DNA of 54,123 bases from an uncultured Candidatus Altimarinota bacterium (GCA_937944145.1 CALDZK010000003.1:1-54123), one strand, 5' to 3'; numbered from the stretch's first letter, positions 10,553-21,111 are shown. The notes: a model not told the origin generated them from the letters alone. A program made the numbers and translations.

Positions 10553-11281
10553 CTACGTCTTAGTCCGGTCCTGATGAGAGCATCACAAGTATTTAATCGC
10601 AAGTTTTTGTTGCTGTTGATATATATTTTTTCCTCTTACTGAGCCACTTCATATATTTATAACTTCCGCTCCTGAAAAACAAAAATTTACTCCTCCTTTT
10701 CACACCGATTTTTCTGACACCTCTACTCCAGTATTTTGAGAGATATGAAGTATTTTTCTTTGAAAATCTCTAAAAGATATTGGCCTCAATCTGCAATGAT
10801 TTTTTTCTATATCAGACTGCAGGATATCTTTGGAGACTATGTAATCAGACATAATACTGATATCTCCCTGTGAAATACACCACATAACACAATCTATAAA
10901 TTGAGTATGATTATCTCACAAGGAAAAACAATCTATCGATTCTAAATACCTAAGTGATAGTTCATCTATACTTGATATATCTACGAGTTTTTCTATAAGT
11001 CCTCTCGATACTCATTGTGATAAAAAAACTTTTACAATCCTACTCCATGGGTTCAATATATCTTCACTAATAGATCGTTCTATAGCTATGATGAAAAGTA
11101 CTTTTTCCTCATATTCTATACCTGATGACAAAATACTGTAAATATATTTCTTCTGAGCCTCTGAGTAGTTATCTGACTTCATCACGTCCAGGACCTGGTT
11201 TTGGAAATCTGTTCTTGGTTTGTGTGTTTCAGTATTTATATCTATCTCTCACTGAAATGAGAGCCTATCATGTACTCACAT
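10553..11281 (-). CDS. Protein of unknown function, 242 aa
   Basis: I do not recognise it. The second codon is TGA (Gly). The chain is mixed helical, with several TGA glycines and eight Cys spread without a clear metal motif. The C-terminal third has a possible small beta unit (GKGGVNFCFSGAEVINIGSG). No signal peptide or membrane helix is visible. It starts 4 bases after the stop of the 68-residue gene at 11286, so the two are one operon. The start at 11281 is the only ATG that covers the whole open frame. Confidence 0.7.
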
Positions 11282-11285
11282 AAAA

Positions 11286-11492
11286 TTATAAATAAGAAGA
11301 TAAACTCGATATGTCATCTACTACTACTCTCACACCATCTATAATAATCTCAAAACTAGATGTTGTACCTGCTCACACATGTAGATTCGTATCTAGATTT
11401 GTAATCTTATCACAGATACTATCTACTATCTGAGCTATATTGGATCACTCAGGACATCGTACCTCTATACTTTTGTGTTGTTCTATTCCCAT
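11286..11492 (-). CDS. Small protein of unknown function, 68 aa
   Basis: A short frame (MGIEQHKSIEVRCPEG...) with TGA-Gly codons and a beta-alpha-beta look: a strand, a long helix (SNIAQIVDSICDKITN), then two strands (SSFEIIIDGVRVVVDD). The fold recalls small substrate-carrier or Ubl-like proteins, but I cannot name it. It precedes the 242-aa gene by 4 bases and starts 19 bases after a terminator-like hairpin. Confidence 0.6.
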
Positions 11493-11700
11493 AATCATTA
11501 TTATTTAAAAATATAAAAAAACTCCCTTCATTCCTGAAGAGAGTTTGTAAAAATGTATCTTGTATATATCTACGCAACAAAAACTGTCCTCAGGGATGTC
11601 CTTAGGATCAGCAGAAGAGTATTTGTAGATTGGTAGTTCATAGTTGTTGTAAGAAATAACTACTTAGGATAAGTAATATTTATTTTGCAAAATAAGTCAA
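11493..11700 (-). promoter_or_regulatory. Structured leader with terminator before the 11492 gene
   Basis: On the minus strand TTGACT (11700-11695) with TATTAC 16 bases on is followed by about 160 bases holding two hairpins (GTAGTT/AACTAC and CTG-A-TCCT/AGGACAG) and then a terminator hairpin (11515-11547, AAACTCTCTTCA / TGAAGGGAGTTT plus U-run). It ends just before the ATG at 11492. A 16-bp palindrome, TTATTTTGCAAAATAA (11680-11695), overlaps the promoter. This is either an attenuator or the distant terminator of the 11703 gene. Confidence 0.4.
11515..11547 (-). terminator. Rho-independent terminator
   Basis: The minus strand folds AAACTCTCTTCA with TGAAGGGAGTTT around a short loop, followed by TTTTTTATA. 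It could end the 11703 gene or act as an attenuator for the 11492 operon. Confidence 0.7.
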
Positions 11701-11702
11701 AT

Positions 11703-12743
11703 TTATTTTTTCTCCTGATCATGTTCTTGGTCTCTTTTTCACTTATAAAATTTTCCTTTTTTCAGGGTAAAAATACGGTCTCAAAATGCATAGTAACTAC
11801 ATAGCTCTCTTCCACTTGCCTCATGTTTTTCTTGGCACGTATGTTCTAGTATCGATCAAGAGACAAGAGAGACATACATAAATCCTGCACTCGTAGGGTA
11901 TATAACTCCATCATCTCACTCTATAGTGAAAAAGTCTCTATTTACTGACAAAAGAGGTATGTCGTTATCATAAGAGTGGATAGTAGCTTGCCTATTATTT
12001 CTTGGGAAAATAATCATGTTTTCTGACATGTGTATTTTTGCATGTTTATCTATGTCATCATATAAGAGCTTTCATGAGTCTAGAGAAAAAACATACTTCC
12101 CTTCTCTTCATAAAAATGAGACATATTTGGACCCGAGTTTTTGCATATATCAGAGAACATACCTCTCTCCCTGAGAAGAGACTATATACTCCCCTCAGAT
12201 TTGATGAATACCTAGGACTCCTACACTTTCTTGATAGACTTGGTTTTCTTCGTATTCCAATACACTGCTTGCAACCGACTTCGTTGCCTGCTCTAAAAAG
12301 TATCTTCCTATAGTATCAGGGTTATATTGTTCAAATTGTTTCTGAGTTCATACAATCCTATCAGAAAAATACTCTTCACATACCTGCAGAAACCCCCTAC
12401 TCAGTATGAACTCAGAAAGAAGTTTATACTCATTTATAGATATTCAAGAATTTGTATATATCTTTTTAAATACTTCTTGAGCCATAAGAGGTTTATTAGT
12501 AAAATTATCACTAAATTCTTTCTTGTCTTGTTGGTATTTTTCTAAATATGACTTGTACTTTTCTGGATTTTTTTGCCATTTTTCTAAATCTTTTTCTGTA
12601 TAACTCCATCATTTCCATGCAGTCTCTGTTTCCTGATCAGCGATAGTAAACTTGCTAAAGATCTCGTTTACACAGTGAAAAAACACCTTAGATCCAACTA
12701 TCATTTCCATATCCCTACATTTCAAGAGAACCTCTGTACTCAT
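11703..12743 (-). CDS. Protein of unknown function, 346 aa
   Basis: A cytosolic-looking protein with no known motif that I can see. The N-terminal half is helical and rich in Lys/Glu/Gln (MAQEVFKKIYTN, KLLSEFILSR). The C-terminal half is made of beta-strand pairs with a repeating pattern (GERYVLGYMQKLGSKYVSFLGREGKYVFSLD), which may be WG-type beta repeats. At least ten glycines use TGA. Expression seems to depend on a leader with mutually exclusive hairpins (12744-12931). Confidence 0.7.
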
Positions 12744-12931
12744 ACTTCTAATACTTTTATTGTAATAAAAAATCTCCTAAGTTTCCTTAAGAGATTTTGA
12801 GAAAGTTATGTCTACAAAATACTCTTAAGCATAGCTCAAGAGAATAATAATTTGTATAAAAAAAACGTTTTCTCTCATAAATATATTTACATATCTTTTA
12901 TATTTATATCTTTCACTGGGATTATGTCAAT
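12744..12931 (-). promoter_or_regulatory. Leader with promoter, antiterminator and terminator
   Basis: On the minus strand TTGACA (12930-12925) and TATAAA (12908-12903) are 16 bases apart, right after the stop of the upstream gene. The leader holds a hairpin (12842-12822, CTCTTGAGC/GCTTAAGAG) and a terminator (12798-12767, AAAATCTCTTAAG / CTTAGGAGATTTT plus U-run). The 3' arm of the first, CTTAAGAG, is a perfect complement of CTCTTAAG in the terminator. The two structures exclude each other, as in attenuators and riboswitches. The ligand or signal is unknown. Confidence 0.5.
12767..12798 (-). terminator. Rho-independent terminator or attenuator
   Basis: A 13-bp stem with one mismatch and a 4-base loop is followed by TTTTTTATTA on the minus strand. 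It is either the terminator of the 12934 gene or the off-state of the leader above. Confidence 0.65.
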
Positions 12932-12933
12932 TT

Positions 12934-13563
12934 TTAATTAACCAGATCCTCAAAGAAATCATCCAGCTGGTCATCTCCCTCTGGTATAGCTCACTCATCA
13001 CTGACGATACCACCTTTTTCTATAATATCTTCTTCTTGATCAAGAGTTGCTGTCGCTATTTGAAATATCCACCCACGAGTTGCCTGCGTATTATAATCTG
13101 TGTATTTCTCGTCTATAATACCATGTTCAAATGCTGTCAGCATATAGTCCTCCTGCCAAGCTGAAGTATCCTGTATTTTTTGAATTCATTTTGATCTGAG
13201 TACGAGCTTCATGGCTTCTGTCTTTGTGATGTTGTCATCTGGACGAAAAGTATCGTTTGCAGCGACAAATCATTCATCAAACGCTGTTTCTATATACTTA
13301 CATCCCCAGTCAGCAGTGACGTCACTATATACTCCACGACACTCATCAATAACTGAGAGTCATGAGAGTTTCATAACGACCTTCATCACTTCTTTTCTTG
13401 TTATAGTTTCTCCGAGCCTATAGGCAGTTATCTCGTCTCACTGATCTGATATAATTCCCTCCTTTGCAAGTGATTTTGCTGCCTCTGATTCTGTCTTTAT
13501 AGCTGCAAACACTCCAGAGAAAGAGAGAGAAAGTAAAGCTATTATAGCAAGTATTTTTTTCAT
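12934..13563 (-). CDS. SLH-like secreted protein
   Basis: A 209-residue exported protein. The signal peptide (MKKILAIIALLSLSFSGVFA) is followed by the same module as the 9549 and 13664 genes: ITRKEVMKVVMKLSG, DWGCKYIETAF, FRPDDNITKTEAMKLVL and TRGWIF. The final 30 residues are acidic (EEDIIEKGG, EGDDQLDDFFEDL). SLH modules normally bind cell-wall polymers; here only one or two repeats are visible, so the anchoring mode is open. ATG at 13563 gives the best signal peptide. Confidence 0.82.
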
Positions 13564-13626
13564 AATTTCATAAATAAAGATATATATTACTTCCCTATTA
13601 TATAGGAAATATAAAAAACACATAAA

Positions 13627-13658
13627 AAAACTCTCTTAAAAAAGACAGAGAGAGTTTT
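13627..13658 (-). terminator. Terminator of the 13664 gene
   Basis: AAAACTCTCT/AGAGAGTTTT arms with a run of T on the minus strand, 6 bases after the TAA at 13664-13666. Confidence 0.8.
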
Positions 13659-13663
13659 ATGAT

Positions 13664-14305
13664 TTATATATTCAAAAAATGTTCTAAGAGTTCCTCGTCT
13701 TCTGGGCTCAAGAAGTCCTCTTCTAGAGTTTGTGGTTCTGTATTATCTTTTGGCTCTGAAGTACTCTGATCCCCATAGGTATTTGTCGCTGTAACAAATA
13801 TCCATCCTCGAAAAGAAGCACTATCATAATCATCAAAAGAGTCACTGAGAATATCCTCACTCAGAGCTCTCGATACATATCCAGCTCTCCAGTCGTCGTT
13901 TGTATCTCTCGGGATATCTTTTGCCTGCATGATAAATTTGAGAGCTTCTACCTTACTGACATTATCATCTGGACGAAACTCTGAGTTTGCAGCTATATAT
14001 CCATTTTTTAGAGCAACTTCTGCGTATTTACATCCCCAGTCATCCTCTGACATATCCTCAAATACTCCCTCACATACCTCTGGAACGTCTTTCCCAGAGA
14101 TATTGATCATAACTTTGAGCATCTCTCTACGGGTGATACTCGACTGTATGTTATACTCATCATCAGAGTCCTGCTCTTGGATCACTCACTCTCATGCTAG
14201 GAACTTTGCAGCAGAGAACATCTCTAGGAATGTATTTGCAGAACTATAAGACGATAGTCAAAACGAGAACACAAAAACAGAAAGAAAGAAGAATTTAATA
14301 TTCAT
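13664..14305 (-). CDS. SLH-like secreted protein, acidic tail
   Basis: A 213-residue paralogue of the two other SLH-like genes. It has a signal peptide (IKFFFLSVFVFSFGLSSYSSA), the module ITRREMLKVMINISGKD, DDWGCKYAEVAL, FRPDDNVSKVEALKFIM and SFRGWIF, then an acidic tail (EEDFLSPEDEELLEHF). The pair of Cys around residues 80 and 94 is kept, which suggests a disulfide. The three genes probably arose by duplication of one surface protein. Confidence 0.82.
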
Positions 14306-14362
14306 CTAAAAATACATAAAGGTATATAAACAATAACGTAAAAGCCAAACAAACGTGACGCA

Positions 14363-15268
14363 TTACATACGAAAATTTTCGAGATTACGTATTCTCTTAC
14401 CCAGAGGTGGATGAGAAGCAAAAAGAAGCTTCCATCCAGATGGCTCACGAGTAGATATTTTCATAGTAGCAAGTTGGTTATCATTTGCAGGAGCGAGATC
14501 TTTCATCTTTCTAAGCGCTTCGAGTGATGCGATCATCTTTTCTTTTCCGACATACATAGAGCTTCCTTCATCTGCTCTAAACTCTCTATAGCGGCTAAAC
14601 CACATAACTACAATAGATGCCAAGAGTCCAAAAACGAGATCCAAAACTATAGATACTGCGTAATATATAAAACTCGGACCGTTGCTTTCTCCTTTACTAA
14701 AATAGCTATCAGCAATCCCTGCAATAACTCTTGAGATAAATATGACAAATGTGTTTACCACTCATTGCATCAGTGTCATCGTCACCATATCCCCATTGAG
14801 AATATGTGCCATTTCATGAGCTACAACTCACTCTATTTCTCTTTCATTCATCATATCCAAAAGCCCTGTAGATACAGCGACAAGGGAACTATTTTTTGTA
14901 GCACCTGTCGCAAAAGCATTTGGGTCTTTTGCTTGATATATCCCTACTTCTGGAGTAGTGATCCCATGTCTATTTGCGATATCGAGCACTGTATCATAGA
15001 CGAGTTTTTCTTTTTTTGAGAGACTGTGGAGCTGTTCTATCGATATAGGAGTGATACGATAGGATTTTTTTGCTGACCATTTAGACATAAACAGACTGAT
15101 AATCGCTCCTGAAAAACCAACTACAGCTGAAAATATTAAAATACCAATATAACTCCCTCCATGACCACTGAGGTTCACTCCAAAAAACTTAGCAAGAACA
15201 ATCAGTACAATATTTATAAGCACTATCACTGCTAGATTTGTTAGCAGGAAGAGTGATATTCTTTTCAT
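14363..15268 (-). CDS. htpX: Membrane zinc metalloprotease HtpX
   Basis: A 301-residue M48 protease that degrades misfolded membrane proteins. Two N-terminal membrane helices (about 5-28 and 38-60), the zinc motif H151-E-M-A-H155 in GVVAHEMAHILNGD, two more helices (about 170-190 and 205-230), and the third-ligand region REFRADEG are all present. HEMAH replaces the usual HELSH. Two glycines near the active site use TGA. The C-terminus (ASHPPLGKRIRNLE) fits the family. It stands alone on the minus strand. Confidence 0.95.
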
Positions 15269-15360
15269 TATTCACATATATAATAGAGAGCTAAAAAATA
15301 AGCAGATAAAAGTATACTTTGGAATTATTTTTTTTCAAGTGAGAGAAAAATAGATTTTTT

Positions 15361-16653
15361 CTAAAATAAACTCGACTGTTTTTGTTTCGGGATAACTGTT
15401 TTTTCTGCGTGATCTCCAAGAAATAAATAGAGTACTTCGAGATCATACTTGAGATTGTGTCCTATGATTTTTATATCACTCTCTAGTAGCTCTATGAGAA
15501 ATCTCTTCAATCTCTCGTCTGATACCTGAGGTCACTGATGTAGACGGTTTATGTAGTGAATATCATCTTCTCAGATAAGAATACTGACTCCTACGAGTTC
15601 TGCACTATGAACTGAGATACTTGTTGTTTCTGTATCGAGGACTAGTTCATGTTTTTCTCAGATACTTAACTGCAATTCATCGAGTCAACTATCATCTCAT
15701 ACGATCTTTACCGTTCTCCCCACATCCTGCCGTTTTTCTTTTTTGATATCTCTCGGAACCAGTGAGTGAAACTCGAGTTCTTGAAAGAAGTCAGTAGATG
15801 CTTCGTTTATAATACTCTCTGGAGAAAAACTATAGTTATCAAGTCGAAAGTCTGATACATCGACATTGCACTCGAGTGTTGCAAGTCTCTTGGACAAAAA
15901 TGCCATTTCTCTCCCATCTATAATTTTCTCAAAAGTTTTTCCCTTGAAGATTTTTTGTGCTTCGGGAGATACCTCATCGGGAGAGAGTTCTCCAGAGACT
16001 ATACGATCAACGGTCTCATATATCTTCTCTACTCCTCCAAACTCATTGACCAACACTTCTACTTTTTTTGGACCTATCCCAGAGACTCCAGGAATATTAT
16101 CAGAACTATCTCCACATATTGCAAGGTAGTCTGTGACATACTTTGGATCTACTCAGAACTTTTCTCTGGTTTCTTTTGGTCCTGATATTTTCTTTTTTTG
16201 TGTATCATATATCTTCACCTGTTCACTCGTCAGCGCATAGAGGTCCTTATCTCCAGAAAGTATATATATTTCATCATTACTCTCTGATTCGAGTTTTTTT
16301 GCCAGTGTTGCTATCACATCATCTGCTTCGTATCACGATATCTCTATGATATCCATCTCCATAGTTTCTACCATCTTTTCTATATCTGCTATCTGAGATC
16401 TGAGGTTATCTGGCATACGTTCACGGGTTGCCTTGTATTCCTTATAGATTTCATGACGAAAATTATCTCATTTTGCATCTTTTATAAACACGACATAGTC
16501 TGGCTTTTCTTTCACCATCTGTCCCGTAAAAAACTTGGCCATACCAAAAGTTGCATTTACCACTCTCCCATCAGTTGTCGAGAACTCAGGGAGAGCAAAA
16601 AACATACGGTAAATAAACGAATTGGCATCGATGAGATAGATCTTTTTTGACAT
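15361..16653 (-). CDS. Pol I-like 5'-3' exonuclease with partial 3'-5' exonuclease domain, no polymerase
   Basis: Residues 1-290 form the flap endonuclease part of DNA polymerase I: LIDANSFIYRMFFALP, GYEADDVIATLA, ILSGDKDLYAL and GDSSDNIPGVSGIGPKKV. Then a DEDD exonuclease begins with motif I (LVLDTETTS, about 335) and motif II (IIGHNLKYDLEVL, about 400), but motif III and the whole polymerase domain are missing. The chain ends KQKQSSLF then TAG. QSSLF is close to the QLSLF clamp-binding motif, so the end looks natural and not truncated. It may remove RNA primers at the clamp. A polA polymerase gene could lie elsewhere. Confidence 0.88.
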
Positions 16654-16730
16654 AGCAATAGAAGTATAAAAATTATACTCTTAGTATAAGAGTTTAGAGA
16701 GATACGCAATTATTTTTTTGACTAAGAAAA

Positions 16731-17687
16731 CTATCCCCTCCCTCTATATAGATCAACCTCAACTCAAAATTTTTGTTTCATATCTTCCATCACTACTCAG
16801 AGATTAAAAAAATGATTTTGAGATCCGTGATGCTGAACACAGTAAGAAGCAAGTATAGTTCCTATTTGCATACTAGTTTTCCAGTCATATTTGAGAGAAA
16901 GTCATTTTATGAGTCACGCGCGATAGGCATCTCCTGCTCAGGTAGTATCTACGATATCATCAGTAAGTATAGCCGGGACATGAAGGGTCTTCTCAGTATC
17001 AATAACTTGCGATCCTTCTGCCCCGTATGTCACAATAATTTTTTCAAACTTGAGTTTGAGTTCCTGTTCATCGAGTTCTACTTTTTGCATGAGTTCACGA
17101 TACTCGTACTGATTTACGATAAGGTAATTGGCTCTATCAAAGAGAGGAGAAAGCTCATCTTTTTCAAATCTCGTTATCTGCTGTCCAGGGTCTAAAAATA
17201 CACGTGCAGATCTATCTCAGAGTTCATAAATATGTTGTATCATCGCTTGTTTATTATTTGGAGAGACTATAGCATATCCTATATCTTCTTTTACGTATTC
17301 TATGGTAGACTTTTGTCACTCTTGCATCGCTCCAGGGTAGAAAAAAGACATCTGGTTTCACTCTGCATCAGATACAATATATCCACTCGAAGAGAGCATC
17401 ATGTTGTCCCTATGAACATAACTCAAATTTACTTTTTCTTCGATGATTCCATCAAAAATCATATCTCCCCCAATAGCAGATATCAAGATAGGGTCTTCTG
17501 ATAAAAGAGCAAGGTTATAACATATATTGAGTCCTGTCCCTCAAAAAGTCTTTTCTAGTTCAGGAGTCAAAAGAGACATATTGATCCCCTGAGAGATATC
17601 CCCTGAAGGAAACTGTTCTCTAAAAACCCCGTCGTATTTGAGATTGTAGTCAAAAGCGCTCGATCCACTGACAAGTATTTTTTTCAT
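16731..17687 (-). CDS. PfkB-family sugar/nucleoside kinase
   Basis: A 318-residue ribokinase-fold protein. It has the N-terminal GGTGLNICYNLALLS motif and the C-terminal anion-hole motif DTTGAGDAY (from residue 247), whose first Gly codon is TGA. D253 is the catalytic base. Length and order fit adenosine kinase or ribokinase, and the lack of a sugar-specific neighbour leaves the substrate open. Adenosine is plausible since the window also has metK and a nucleoside phosphorylase. The start (MKKILVSGSSAFDYN) is firm. Confidence 0.9.
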
Positions 17688-17737
17688 AGTGCTTGAGTTT
17701 GAGAAATATATTTTTTCGATTATACTTTGTTCACCAG

Positions 17738-17753
17738 CGAGATAAAAATCTCG
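17738..17753. other. Hairpin CGAGAT/ATCTCG in the divergent gap
   Basis: A perfect 6-bp stem with an AAAA loop lies between the divergent PfkB and reductase genes. It could be an operator or a leader hairpin of the reductase gene at 17800. Confidence 0.3.
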
Positions 17754-17799
17754 GTATGAATTTTTATTTGTTATTTTCTATTTTTTATTTCTTATACTC

Positions 17800-18495
17800 A
17801 TGGCACTTACTGAAATACAACTCACCAAAAAAATATCTCTGACAAAAGACGTATTTGAACTCCATTACGATATGGGGAAACAGGTACAAATGCTCCCAGG
17901 ACAATTTATCACTTTTATACTTCCAGAGATAGGTGGGAGATCCTATTCGATACTCGAGATACTCGACAATGGGACTATTATTCTCATCATAAAAAGATGG
18001 GATACTCAAAATAATGGAAGAGGTGGAAGTATAGCTCTATGTGATGCTGAGGTCTGAGATAACTTCAAGTGTGTTGGTCCAGCTGGACATTTCCTCCTAA
18101 AGGATACACCCTACAACAAAGCGTTCCTCGGAACAGGGACTGGACTCGTGCCACTCTATAATCATATCATCCATGGTCTGGCTAAAAAAACATGAGAAAA
18201 GTATCAACTCGTATTTGGAGTCAGATATATGCAAGACCTCTTCTACCTAGAACAGTTTCAGAAACTCAAAGAACAATACCCTGATACGTTTTATTATCAT
18301 CTCGTAGTGAGTAGAGATGAGGCTCAGGGAATGATCCAAAAGTGATATGTTACTGATTTTCTCACAGAAAACACGGTAAAACAATACCAAGAATACTATC
18401 TCTGTGGAGCCCCAGCAATGATAGAAGGATGCCAAGAAAAACTCAAGTCTCTCTGAGTTTCTGAAGAGCAAGTATTTTTTGAAAAATACACATAG
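17800..18495 (+). CDS. Ferredoxin-NADP reductase-type flavoprotein
   Basis: A 231-residue FAD/NAD(P)H oxidoreductase. The N-terminal beta-barrel carries GGRSYSI (flavin binding, near residues 46-52). The nucleotide-binding half has FLGTGTGLVPLYNHI (about 108-122) and ends with YYLCGAPAMIEGC and EKYT. No iron-sulfur domain is attached, so it needs a partner such as ferredoxin, a flavodoxin or an oxygenase. It is monocistronic between a divergent kinase and a strong terminator. The exact electron partner is unknown. Confidence 0.88.
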
Positions 18496-18506
18496 TCTAT
18501 AATTAC

Positions 18507-18547
18507 AAAAAAAATACTTTCTAAAATTTTAGAAAGTATTTTTTTTT
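18507..18547. terminator. Strong bidirectional terminator
   Basis: A 32-bp perfect palindrome (AAAATACTTTCTAAAA and its complement) flanked by A and T runs. It serves the reductase gene (+) and the secreted protein gene (-). Confidence 0.85.
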
Positions 18548-18562
18548 GTATCTGGAAAATAT

Positions 18563-19231
18563 CTAGAACCTCACAGCGTCCCTGATAATATCAAGAAAAT
18601 ATAAAACTTGTATCTTATAGTCATTGTCACGAGCTGAATTGATAACTTTTTGACGGATAGGAAGGAGTTTCTTTTGGATAGAAAGCTTTGTCTTATTTGG
18701 GATGTTTCCAAGTCTCTTTTTCACGAGATCAATAATAGGTTGTCTTTCTGCTTGCTCATTTTCTTGTAATTCTGTAATATACTCTAGTGTCGTATCAAGT
18801 ATGTCTCATTCATACACGTGAACTCCCTTGGAAGCATCTCCATCATTTGCCTCGAGAGTTATAATCAGATAGTTAAAACCTGTTATATCATCTGTCCCTC
18901 TTCTGAGTTCTCCCTCAAATGCGTTATCTCTTGTTTTTTCCATAGGACCGAGATCTATGAACTCTCATGTGGCTTTGTTTTGTACCCAAGCATTATAAAA
19001 AGATCTATTTTCTCCTTGTGGTTCTCTTGCGTTTGTTAGTTGTATGAGCATTCTATCAACGAGTCATTCTTTATAACGAAAGACTCTCCCTTCAGTATAC
19101 TCGAGCATGATATTTCCAGCTACAAGCTGTCCGTTATGTACAGGAAACAACTCTCCTTTTTCAGCTGCATATACCGAAAATACTCAAAACATAGATATAA
19201 GTGCTATCAAAGCAAGTAGGTATTTTTTCAT
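18563..19231 (-). CDS. Secreted protein of unknown function, 222 aa
   Basis: The N-terminus is a signal peptide (MKKYLLALIALISMFGVFSV, then YAAEKGE). Residues 40-150 are beta-rich (YNAWVQNKATGEFIDLG, NYLIITLEANDGDASKG), a layout also seen in extracytoplasmic anti-sigma-K-like domains, but without the membrane part of such a protein. The C-terminal 60 residues are helical and basic. Function unknown; it probably acts in the envelope. It shares the terminator with the reductase gene. Confidence 0.75.
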
Positions 19232-19241
19232 AATATATTTT

Positions 19242-19931
19242 CTATAGAGTAAAATCTAAAATCGCAATCGCGTTTTCCATAGCAAATGACAAGTTATCCT
19301 TATGGTCCTTTGCAGCTTCACTATCAGCTCCATCAGATACTGATTTTATCGTAACACATTTATCGAGTATATCGTAGTTTTTTGCGACACTCAAAATTGC
19401 GTAGGCTTCCATATCTACTATATCTGCTCCATAGTCTTGTGCAAGTTTTTCTATAGTTTCAGGATCATCGATAAACTGATCTCCCGTAACACATATACCA
19501 CTGAGTCTCAGAGAAAACTTCTTCAGGTCATAGTTTTCTCAGATAGCGTATTCCAAAAAAATAGGATCCCTCAGATAACTCAACTCATCAAGAAAGTCAG
19601 GGATGTATACATCGTGTTGCAAAAAAGTATTTGGAATAATAACATCCCCCACCTGCATCGCGTCTCACAGGAGGTTTCCCACAACTCAGATATTGACTAC
19701 TTTTTCGAGTTGATAGTTCTCGCACAGATAAGTCATTGCCATTGTGGCATATATCTTTCCTACACCACAGAGACAGAGTATAATAGTCTCTTTTTCTCCA
19801 TCATCTGATTGCCTCTCTCCAGTATATATTGTCATAAATCATTTCGTGATCTCTTGCTTAAGTTTGTATTTCTCTACTATGAGATCGGCTTCTTCTGGAA
19901 GAGCTGTGATAATAGCCTTGGTAAGTTTCAT
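19242..19931 (-). CDS. 5'-methylthioadenosine/S-adenosylhomocysteine nucleosidase-like phosphorylase
   Basis: A 229-residue nucleoside phosphorylase-fold protein. It has the N-terminal ALPEEADLIVEKYKL, the GVGKIYATMA and VVNIGVVGNLL motifs of the family, DIVDMEAYAILSVA (purine/ribose binding, with the conserved ME) and TIKSVSDGADSEAA with the catalytic Asp. This matches MTA/SAH nucleosidase, which clears SAH left by methyltransferases and would fit with MetK. Purine nucleoside phosphorylase activity is the alternative. Confidence 0.85.
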
Positions 19932-20069
19932 ATTTTTAGATATTTAGTCTATAGTTTACTCTATAGGATATACAAAACCAAAAAAAATAAAAACTCTTTT
20001 ACCTTGTTTTTTCTTTACAAAGAATTATATGTTTATAGACTAAGAGTATTATTCTCTTGAAGTATTTTT

Positions 20070-21110
20070 GTGGACAGCAATCTCGTACAGATATTTGGTT
20101 TTTGACTCGCAACATTTCTCGTTTGATTTCTCATAACCCCCAGCTATATCCGTTTGCTGCAGTACGCAAAAATGGGGAAACAGATCCGTGAAAATGCAAC
20201 TATCGGAAAAGCATTTGAGTTTTTTAAACTCCACTCAGCAAAAGCAGGAACTCCAACTATGGGATGAGCTGTTATACTTGGTACGGTATTTTTCATGGTA
20301 TTTATGAGTATCATACTCCAAAAAATAGGCCTCACCAACAACTCACTCTTCAACCAACAAGAGACATACCTCTCACTCTTTACCCTCTTTACCGTAGGAC
20401 TCCTAGGAGGGATAGATGACTGGATGAATATAAAGGGGATCTGAAAAACAAAAGGAATATCTGCCAGGTTTAAGATGATATGGTTACTCCTCTTCTCAGG
20501 ACTCGGAGCATGGTGGTTCTACGACAAACTCTGATGGTCAGAAGTACTCCTGCAACTTCCCTACATTCCAGGAATAGAACTCTGAATACTCTTCATACCC
20601 CTATTTATGTTCATCATCATCGGAGCAGCAAATAGTGTCAATATCACTGACGGACTCGATGGACTCGCTGGAGGACTCCTATTATTCTCCTATGCTGTAT
20701 ACGGGTTTATCACTTATGATCAGGGACTCTTTCTCCTCTCTACTCTTTGTGTGAGTATATGTGGAGCACTCATTGCGTTTTTGTGGTTCAATATTAAACC
20801 CGCAAAATTCTTCATGGGAGACGTCGGTTCACTGGCTCTGTGAGCAAATCTCGGGCTTATGGCACTCCTGACAAATACTGTAGCGATACTTATCATAGTA
20901 GGAATTATTTTCATACTCGAAACGCTTTCTGTTATCATACAGCTCACCAGCAAGAAACTTCGTAAAGGAAAAAAAGTATTTAAAATAGCTCCATTTCACC
21001 ATCATCTCGAAGCAGTAGGATGGTCAGAAGAAACCGTAGTTTTTCGTCTCTGGCTCGTTGGAATGATTCTCTCAGTTGTGGGAGTTATCTTTTATATTAT
21101 TGCTTCGTAG
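20070..21110 (+). CDS. mraY: Phospho-MurNAc-pentapeptide transferase, GTG start
   Basis: Makes lipid I for peptidoglycan at the inner membrane. The 346-residue protein has about ten membrane helices. Visible signatures: AGTPTMGGAVI, GGIDDWMN (catalytic DD), GAANSVNITDGLDGLAGG, FNIKPAKFFMGDVGSLALG and FKIAPFHHHLEAVGWSE. No ATG occurs before the first helix, so GTG at 20070 is taken as the start, with GAAG about 8 bases upstream. A 5-bp hairpin (20043-20059) lies ahead. It overlaps nothing and is 1 base from the pterin dehydratase gene. Confidence 0.95.
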
Positions 21111-21111
21111 T

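Noticed and set aside
12038-12545. Plus-strand open frames of 91 and 72 codons
   Set aside because: They are shadows of the minus-strand 346-aa gene, which has a consistent code-25 frame through the whole region.
15300-15361. A polymerase domain downstream of the exonuclease gene lost by frameshift
   Set aside because: Only about 90 bases separate it from htpX, with no polymerase motif in any frame, and the protein ends with a clamp-type motif.
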